Of a stretch of DNA of 64,000 nt, positions 37,701 through 46,700 are shown in pieces. The stretch covers positions 7,903,568 through 7,967,567 of the forward strand of contig JANVCC010000049.1 of assembly GCA_025345505.1 (NCBI GenBank), given 5' to 3'. Made by a program: the position numbers and the translations under genes. The notes beneath the pieces were generated by a model, which had not been told where the DNA came from, did not search any database, and worked only from the letters and a program-made list of their open reading frames with translations. The number at the start of each line of letters is the position of its first letter. Position 1 is the stretch's first letter. The stretch comes from Todiramphus chloris collaris (Eukaryota > Chordata > Aves > Coraciiformes > Alcedinidae).

Positions 37701-40700
37701 CAGTAAATATGATCCTAAACTGGAAAGAAAACAATAACATTTTTGTTAAATGGATTTATCAGTACTTTATCTAGGCCTGCTTGTAAATTTAGAGTTGTCA
37801 TCAAAATTCTAAGTCCCAATGAAAATAGCTTAAAATTTTTGCAAAATGTCAACACTTTTCCCTTCCTTCAGAATTTAATTTTATCCTGGTAAAATGTTAA
37901 AAATGCGTTGGATAACATGATTCTGAAACACCACAGTATTGTTACATGGATACTTATTTCTGTGTTGTCCCACCGGTTTGCATTCTGTACCAGCTGTCCT
38001 CATCACCTGATACTTGCTAGAAATACATGAGAAGGAGAAAAGAAAGCTACTCACCCAGTTTTCAAGAAGCTTCTTTGCATCGTAGTAATCGGGAGCTCTC
38101 TCAGTTTTGTAGAAAAGAGAAAAGTTCATGTCAACGTGAAAGAAGCTGGCTGGAAGGAGAGAACGTAAGGGAGGTGCATCCTCTAGTCTGCACAGAGGGA
38201 GCCTGCACCCCTTCTCATCTCCTCACCCCTCCACTGAGCCACGTTTGTGTTTCCCATTCCCATGGTCACTGAGGCTCTTTGGGAAATCCCAAAGTTCACA
38301 TGCCCAAGTCTAGATTACTGCTGCATTCCTCAAAGTTTTATTAAAGAGTCTAAGGGACCAAACACATGGTCAGGTTATCACAAGTTGTGGTTCATCTTTG
38401 TGGGTGCACTAACTTGGCTTTTACTGCCTGCTAAGAATGCATAGGAAGAGAGAGGAGGATCTGCTGAAATACAACACTTTGCTAAGCAGCGATAGCTTAA
38501 ACATGTGACTGACTCTTAACTTGGCACGTCTATGGTGTCAGTGTTGGTGATGATGGGTGGGTGGCAGATGGAAGGAGACAATCACTTTTCTGTAGTGCCC
38601 AGTGATAGGACAAGGACTAACAGGTATAAACTTGAGCATAGAAGGTTCCACCTGAACATAAGGAGAAACGTCTTTACTGTGAGGGTGACAGAGCCCTGGA
38701 GCAGGCTGCCCAGAGAGGTTGTGGAGTCTCCTTCTCTAGAGACTTTCAAAACCTGCCTGGATCTGCTCCTATGTGTCCTGCCCTGGGTGATCCTGCGCTG
38801 GCAGGGGGGTTGGACTCGATGATCTCTGGAGGTCCCTTCCAACCCCTAGTATTCTATGATTCTGTGTCAGCATTTCAAATAGCCTTGTTAGCACTTACGT
38901 GGAATGGTACCATTGGTACTACTGGTCGGAGGTAGCAGGGGCAGTGTAGGAGCCCTTGATGATGATGAACCTGCTGGAAAGAAATCCACAGTGGCAAATG
39001 TGTAAGGAAGAGCATAGTCCAGATGAGCGAGAGGCACGAGGTCAGCAAAGGTCACTCTAACAAAGAGCTCTCGTTCCACAGTTTTCTGCAGGGTGAAGGC
39101 AAGGGGGGAAATGCATCTGCATGTAGTGTTTGCGTTTTTTTATTTCTCCAGAGGTAACTACAGTGTAACAAGGGAGAAAACAAGATTTGCAGTTTAGACC
39201 CCGAGGAAGACCCGATAGCCTGCAACATTATTTTTTTTCATTGCTTGTGTTGAAGAGCAGTTATCTCTCTGTTCCCTTCTTGCTCGCGTGACCTGTTCCA
39301 GCCTTCAGGAACAGGCATTTGTCAAACACCAAATGCTATTGGGTTAACATGCAGTAATGCATGTGACACCAACATTCATATTCGTGGTCTCTGGTTTAGT
39401 GATAACCTGGCAGAAGGATTCCCATGATAAACGCTGGCCACCCTGTCTGCCATTTTCAAAGTAAAGAATTCCAAGAATTCGTTCATAGCTAATTTTCCTT
39501 GAAGTGAATCACCTTGTCAAACCAGATAGGATTTCTGCGGCTCACAGGCAATCTGCCACATCACCAGGCAGGCAGGGACAAAACGTGTGAAGTTTGTCAC
39601 ATGTACTACAGAAAATTGCAGTGAACCGAATGACCGAGTCACGTTATAGGCCTTGGTGATGAAAGAAAAGCAGGATCACAACATTTTGCTCTAGAAGTAC
39701 TGTTTCCTCGTTATGCTGGTAATTTGTGGTGTTTTCTTCACTCACATGACTGTCAGAGGCTTGACATTCTAGCCTTGACTAGGAGAAATAAACTTAACAT
39801 ATGAATACAGAGCCAAATGTCTGTGAGTGTGGTCAGAAATAAATCGGATAAGGCCATGCTTCACAGAACATTGTTTTCTCTACTAGTGCAAGGTAAAGAG
39901 AATCACCCATGCTTAAAACACACCAGCCTGTCTCTGACCCATTCAAATCAATGGCAATATACCCACAGACAGTAACAGAAATAGGGGAAGTTAACAAATA
40001 TGTCCTATTGTTATCCTAAATATCTTCAAATTACTTTGTGAAGCTGAGAGGACAGATGAAGCCAAAAGCCCCTACTGACCAGGCATGCTACAGTACACAA
40101 GCTTCTGCTTCCTAGACAAACAAGCAATTTTATTCTTTGCATTAAGCCACAGGCTTTGCACTCGTATCAAAGTCAACCCAGAGCAATTGCTAAGTTCCAA
40201 CTTCATGAACAAGAAGACAATAAAGCTATTGAAAGTCCATCTCTGAGTTATCTCTCCAAGGCTGGCTCTTGCAGACTAAGCTCAGACTCTTCAGTCTTCA
40301 GCTCAGACCTTCAGCCTCCAAATGCCCCTCAGAGCTGTCAGTCTGTGTTTTGGTGTCATCTCATGATGTAGGAAGGCAGTTTCAGCACCCATAGTATCAG
40401 CAGCAGAGGCAGCGCACTCAGAGCTGTTGGACAGCTGAGCCAGGAGGCTCTTCCACACACAGAGGCAACAGGATGGGGAGCAGGAGAGATGCACAAGCTG
40501 TTGAAAAGATCAGACTGTCCAGCCACCTGCTTTGGCAGTGCTCTTTGTAGCACAGTGCTCTGCTCCCAGATGTACAGAAAGCTCCAAACTAGCAAGCTTG
40601 CTTTTCCCATGATGCTTGATGAATCTTTGATTTTAATTTGGACACCTCTCCTCTTTACTCAGGCCTTTTGCTTCTGAGATGGTACTAAACTGTTGCAAAA

Positions 40701-43700
40701 AAAAGAGGATTAATTTGCCCTGCTTTACTCTTACACTAAAACACTAGCAAGTCCAGGATTAAGCTGCACATTGCCATTTCAAATCCATTGCCTGCAGTAA
40801 GTCAGAAACACGACCTGACATAATGGCTGTGTGCTGAGTCTTTATTTGGACAGGATCCACAGGCTTAGATCATCTAGCTGCAAGTCAGACCTAGAGCTTC
40901 AATACACAGACCTCCTGCCAACAGCCACTAACACTGTTTGACATACATATGAATATGCAGGAAACAAGAAGCCAGATGTATCTACTAAATTAAAAGCAAG
41001 CCCCTAAAGACAAAGGAAAACATCTCCTCTACAGAAAACAGCAGGATCTGAAACTAAAGGGGTGTCTTTTTCCTCCAGTACCAAGCCCTCCCCAACCTCA
41101 CAACACATACTACCCTGAGCACACAAAGAGCAAAACCCAAAGTACCTGACCCCCAGTGCTGCAGAGGCAGATATCCCAGCACACCCAGTGCCTTTAATCC
41201 CACAGTTTCATCTTCCAGTGGAAACCTGTATGCCTTCCTGTGGTGTGAAGCCGCAGAGATGGGCTCTGTGAGCCCCAGTGTAATGCCACAAATATTTAAT
41301 GTCTGTTTTCAAGCCAATAGGAAATGACTGTCTCGTTATAAGCTTTTCTTAAGCACTGCTGCCATAAAGGACTCGTGATGAGAACACAGAAGGGCCAGTG
41401 CTGTGCAGACAAGCCCTATCACTGCAGTAAATTCTTTATTCTCTCCTTACAGAAATACAGACATACGAGACTATGATTTATCAAGCTGTAAACCAAACCG
41501 TTTGTACACCTAGGGTTTAACTTGTCCTCCTGATTGTTGCAGGGCTGCAGATCCTCTGCAGATAGGAGGAATCTGTGTAACGCTGGGTGATTACAGGCTC
41601 TACTCTGTTCCTGTTGTTATCAGTATAATGTTTAAAAAACCACTGCCTCAGGGGTGATGTATGATACCACCCAGTGTCAGTCAGGATGAAGCAGAAAAAT
41701 CTGACAGACAAAAAAAAAAAAAAGATTGAGAAATGGCCAAGCAAAGCTCAAACCCATTCTACTCAGGAATGTAACTCACAATGCCATTTTCATCTCCTTA
41801 CAAATGAAGCATAATTACAACTTCACAGATTCTAATTTATTTCTTTCTCACCTGAAGAAAAAAAAAAGTCTGTTTATTCTCACATGTCATTACCAGCAGG
41901 CAGGTGTGCATGTAATTCCACTCATGAAATGAGGGCTCAGCCATGAGGACAGATGAGATCTGAAGCAAGTAGAATACTGTACCACTGACGTTGTAAAAGT
42001 CCTAGTCATGGTTTCCGATTTGATAATTTAATAAGTGGTTTATTTGGCATCTTGTAAATATGTACGGTTTCCAATAGAAGAGCAGCACGGAGTAGACTTA
42101 CCAATAAGAGAACTGTAATAAATCTATTTCTGTATTATTAGCTGTCACATTCAGATATTGTATAGCCATCCCTCTCCCAGATTATTTAAAATTAAGAAGA
42201 AAATCAGAAATCGGTGTGTGGGTGAGGAAGGGGGTGGAAGAGATGAAGACTGTGAGTCACTTTTAGCAAAGGCACAGCCAAGCTGGAAAAGTAAAGGATC
42301 ATCTTCAAGAACTCTGGGAGAGAAAGCAAAAGCAGAACAATAACTGTACTCCTACTATCAAGCAAAGCCAGTGCAATCACTATGATAATTAGATCACTTA
42401 TAAAAAGTCAACACACCTTCTTAAAGTTGCTTCCTGCCACATTCATATGAGAAGTTTCACTCACTCTGCCTAAATGAGCCCTGGTTTTCCAAAATTAATG
42501 TGAGATTTCCAAAACAAAGCAGGCTGCCCAATTCCCCAGCACAACTGCACAAACTGCCTACTGCCACGGTGAGCCACGCAATGCACAGGTCTGTAAACAA
42601 TGTACATGAACATGAGAAGCAAACCCTGCAGCTAGTAATTGTTCTAGGGCCAAATTAACAACCAGAGTCATCAGAATTGATGAACTGGAGACATTAGAAT
42701 TGCAATGACACTTCCCCGTGACATCTCATTACATCGCAACACTTTAGCACAACTATTTCTTGTATGCATGCTCCATGTAGACTCAATATGTATGATTCCA
42801 TATGGACAACAGGACACAAATGTCAGTATGTATTTACATCACTCACTGTTCTCCCTACCTAGTGCATCATCAGTATGTTTCTGCACCATAGCTAGCTCAT
42901 GAATTTCAGTTAATTAAAGTAGGGAGTAGATTTACAGCAGAGGCAAAGGTCTTGCCAAGATCTGACACGTGACAAGCTCTCAAACATAAATAAATTTTAT
43001 TAACAACTCTTTAACTAGGACTTCACAACGGTCACCTTAGTTACTGCTCTTGGGAAAATGTCAGTCTCCAGTAACCCTTCTCCCAGTGTGGAATACAATG
43101 TGGTCCCAGCGGGTCCAGCAGCCGCAGTGCCTGTTGGTGTAGTTCATCACTTGTGAGACATGCTGATGTTTCTTCTTGCTGATAACCTTTGACTATTTGG
43201 GCCAGTTAGAATCCTAACTAACGGGGCTCTGAGCAACCTGCTCTAGTGGAAGGTATCCCTGCCCACGGCAGAGGGTTGGAACTAGATGGTCTTTAAGGTC
43301 CCTTCCAACCCAAACCATTCTATGATTCTATGAATTAGAGGAAGTCACCTGGTTCTTGGGGACTGCTTTAGAGAGAAAAAATGATTTGACCACTGAAAGC
43401 CTCTCTCTAATGTGCTTTATCTCACTAAAATTCTGCTCACATTCATCCAGGTTATATTGGTTTTGAAAATCAAAGTCCAGGAAGACAGAGCAGAGGCTTT
43501 GATTTTAGGTGCTAAACCTAAAGTAAACACAACTAAGCTTCTCAGAACTCCTTGCCAAGCCAGGCACACATCTTTCCCACGGAGCGAATGGGCCCAAGGG
43601 CAAAGGTGTTCACTGGAAAAGAGAAAACTGAGCCTTCGTCCTCCCTCCTCATCAGATCATGTCCCCCTCGCAGTCAGAGGCACAAGTAGGGGAATAGCTC

Positions 43701-46700
43701 TGGCAACAGGCAGTGCAGAAAGAGGACTGCCCAGATAAAGGCAGGGGACAGGGAGCCAAAGACAGACAAATTGTTGTTAGTCCCTGCATTCTTTGCTGCA
43801 GAGCAAGGGGGTATGCAGTGTGGGCAGGGAAATCCCGCTGAGCACAGGTTGCAGCAGCAGTCGGTGATTTCCTGGTGCTCTTCTCATTGCCTTGGGCTCT
43901 GATTCGATGAAACCTGGAGCAGGAGATGGGAAAGTGCAGTGGGAACTGCAGTGAGGTCAGTGAGTGCTGCACTCGATGGAAACATGCTGTCTGGTGGGAT
44001 GTTCCTTGAATTCTCAAAGTGGACACTAAAAACACTCAATTACTTCTGACTGTGCCCATGCTTACCCTGGGAAGCCATCAGACTGCAGACAATTAATAAA
44101 GATGCATTTGGTGTTACTGTGGGGTACCTAAATATTGAGGCATGTTGTTAGTTTTACATAAATTAGTCAGTCACACAGTCACTTAGTCAATCTCAGTCCT
44201 CTGGTTTAATACTGTGTAGTTTAAATACCATGCAGTACACACAGATATCAAGACTGAATGATGAGATAACCCAAAAGACTGTGAAGAGTGCTTTTGCTGA
44301 GAGGGCTTTTCAGTGAAGAAACATCCATCTAAGGCACACAACAGAAGGGGTCTTGCAGAAAAGAGATGACTATAATTAATGGCTCTAGTTAAATATTGTT
44401 AAACATATTGGAAGAAAACTTCTGTGTCCAACCTACCTCGCTCGGTGCCAGGCTAGCTGAGTAGCAGGTTGATGCCCCAGCAGAAAGTGAAACCACTAGA
44501 AGGTTCATATAAAAGATGCCACCTGCCAGCAGCCTCCAGGGGATTTCATCAGTGGCAGGACCTGCCCCTGCCAGCTTTCCCTCATCCACAACCTCTGTGC
44601 CTGCTTCAAGATCTTAGGTGGGGTGAGTAACAACGCTGCCTGCATGGCTACAGCTTTGTCCACTCCTGGCCTCCATCACAGCAGCAGTGACCTGGAGGCT
44701 ATTAGGCAATCCCCGTTGTCCTGAACAGTGGAGGGTTCCCTACTGTCTCTTTGATCTCCAGCAACACACAAGCCTCAAGAAGAGAAAATACTGCAGACTC
44801 ACCACAGCGTAGGCGACGGTCCGCAACGGGAAGGATGCTGCTGACGTTCCAGTGCCCTTCCTTCCAGCTGATGGTACTGCCCATGGCGCAGTCCAGAAGT
44901 TCTTCCTGGCCCACCACGTGGTCCCACATTTGGAAGTAGTACAAGCTGCCAGTGAAGCTATTGCTTAGCCACACAATAAAGCCATCCTTTCTTTTGTGCA
45001 GATGACCCAGCACCAGGCTGCCGTTGGGTATCAGGCACTCAGTGCTGGTGATGGTTTCGTTATATACGAGATTACCATTGCAGTAGACCTGCAGCAGTTG
45101 TTTCCTGGTGTCCCACAAGCAGCACACTCTATACCAGCCAAAAAGGGCCAGATCGAGCTCAATGTCTCGTTTGGTGCCAAAAAGATACAGTCTCAACCGC
45201 TTTTTTTCTCCAGAGAGTCCAAGCTCCATGTCATTTCTCTTGGTGGAGGTGTTGTTAGTGTCAGAGGAAAATGCTGCCCAGGAGCTGGCATTGGCAGTTC
45301 GGTTTAGGTCAATGCACACTGTGAACTGACATAGCCGAGGGATGCTAAAGTTGACCAGGGACACGTACTTCTCATTCCTCCCCAGTAAATTCAGTCTTTC
45401 TCCATGCAGATAACGTGTTTCTGTAAGCAAACAGCATTAGGAAAGAGGGTAAATAAAGGAAATAAAGTGTCACTTCCAAAGAAAAAGCTGCACTATGACC
45501 TCATTCAGGTACTTCCTAGAATGCTAATTAAAAAGATTAAAGGTTTATTCTATTTCTAGTTTCTGCTGCCTTTAAAATTTAATTCTGAGACCACCCACAC
45601 TATCAGTAAAGAGAAGATGAGTATAATTCTGCAAAGGAAAAGTTAAAGCCCTCAAGACAAATAGGAACGAACACAGAATTCAGATCTAGGGTTCACATGG
45701 CCCAGGGTCAGCATGGTTGTGCCATGCAAAGGTTCAGCACACTCTGGGCAAAAAGCTAGTTGGTGGTTTGGCTCCCAGTGACAGATCACTCCCTTAACCT
45801 TCAGGTTTTAGGGCAGAGTTTCTGCTAAAAATAAAAATCATAAGGGCTGTCCCTTTCTCAGGCTCTGGAGAAATTCTTTGTGCATTTTTTGTCTTCGTTA
45901 CTTTAAATGACCTCGTTGTATCTTTACAACCTGCTCAAAAGGTTTTGCTGACAGAGGCAGCCTCTCGGAGTAACACCAACTGCAGACCCACACAGGCAGT
46001 AACTTGCACACAGGTGGCCCCAGCTCGGACTGTAGAGTAGCAGAGTAGTAGCTGCAATGGCTCTGCTCAGCCACCTCTGTCCCTGGAGCACTTTGGCAGG
46101 GGTGTGGAAGGTCTCACTCTGCTTCTCTGGGTTTTGCTCTCCACGTTGTCTGCTGTATGTCCAGCCAGGAGGCAGCCCAGTGCAATGGTAAGAAATGTAT
46201 CACTGTTCTGGCTCCTGGGTTTGCTATGGTCTCCTGCTCAGCAAGTCCCACTGCAGTCACCGCTGGACACAGCAGAGTCACTTCCCCAGGCTCCCCCGTC
46301 CCTCTGGATGTGCAGAAAGCCACGGGGCAGCACCAGTCCACCCCCAACACGTTTAGACAGCAGCACAGTCACCGAAGGCGGGAGCCAATCTTTGCACCAG
46401 CTCCATCTGCCACCACCAAAGTGTTTCTGTAGGGGTTGAGGTGGCCCTGCGTGCACCATCTAGACTCAGATTGTAACCCAAGCTCCTCCTGAGCAGAACA
46501 CCTGAATCTTTAACGTGCCATTATGCTCACAGGTTTCCCTGTGCTTCGCTAATTCAGGATACATTTCTTCTAGATAGGAATTGCCATTATGCTGAGTCTT
46601 TTATAAGCACATCTAGGAGCTGCATTTACAGCAAATGAATTGCTGTTTTTCCAGGCCTGATTGCCAGACGTATAAATCAAGTATTAGAAACCTCCCAAGT

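Noticed and set aside
38532..38822. 96-codon plus-strand open frame
   Set aside because: Also part of a CR1 copy (3' end), as shown by the adjacent tail repeat.
41146..41237. Possible ADGRG4 exon (phase 2 in, phase 1 out)
   Set aside because: Open in the needed frame and with plausible splice sites, but it does not restore the phase required at 39085 and the protein sequence is not like any part of the receptor.
43652..44035. 127-codon minus-strand frame between ADGRG4 exons, considered as a remnant of the mucin-like stalk
   Set aside because: Not notably Ser/Thr/Pro repetitive, and no good donor or acceptor pair in phase.
46104..46439. 111-codon plus-strand open frame with a hydrophobic, signal-like N-terminus
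   Set aside because: It begins with GTG rather than ATG, lies in an ADGRG4 intron on the opposite strand, overlaps other similar-sized frames, and its C-terminal part matches no family I know.
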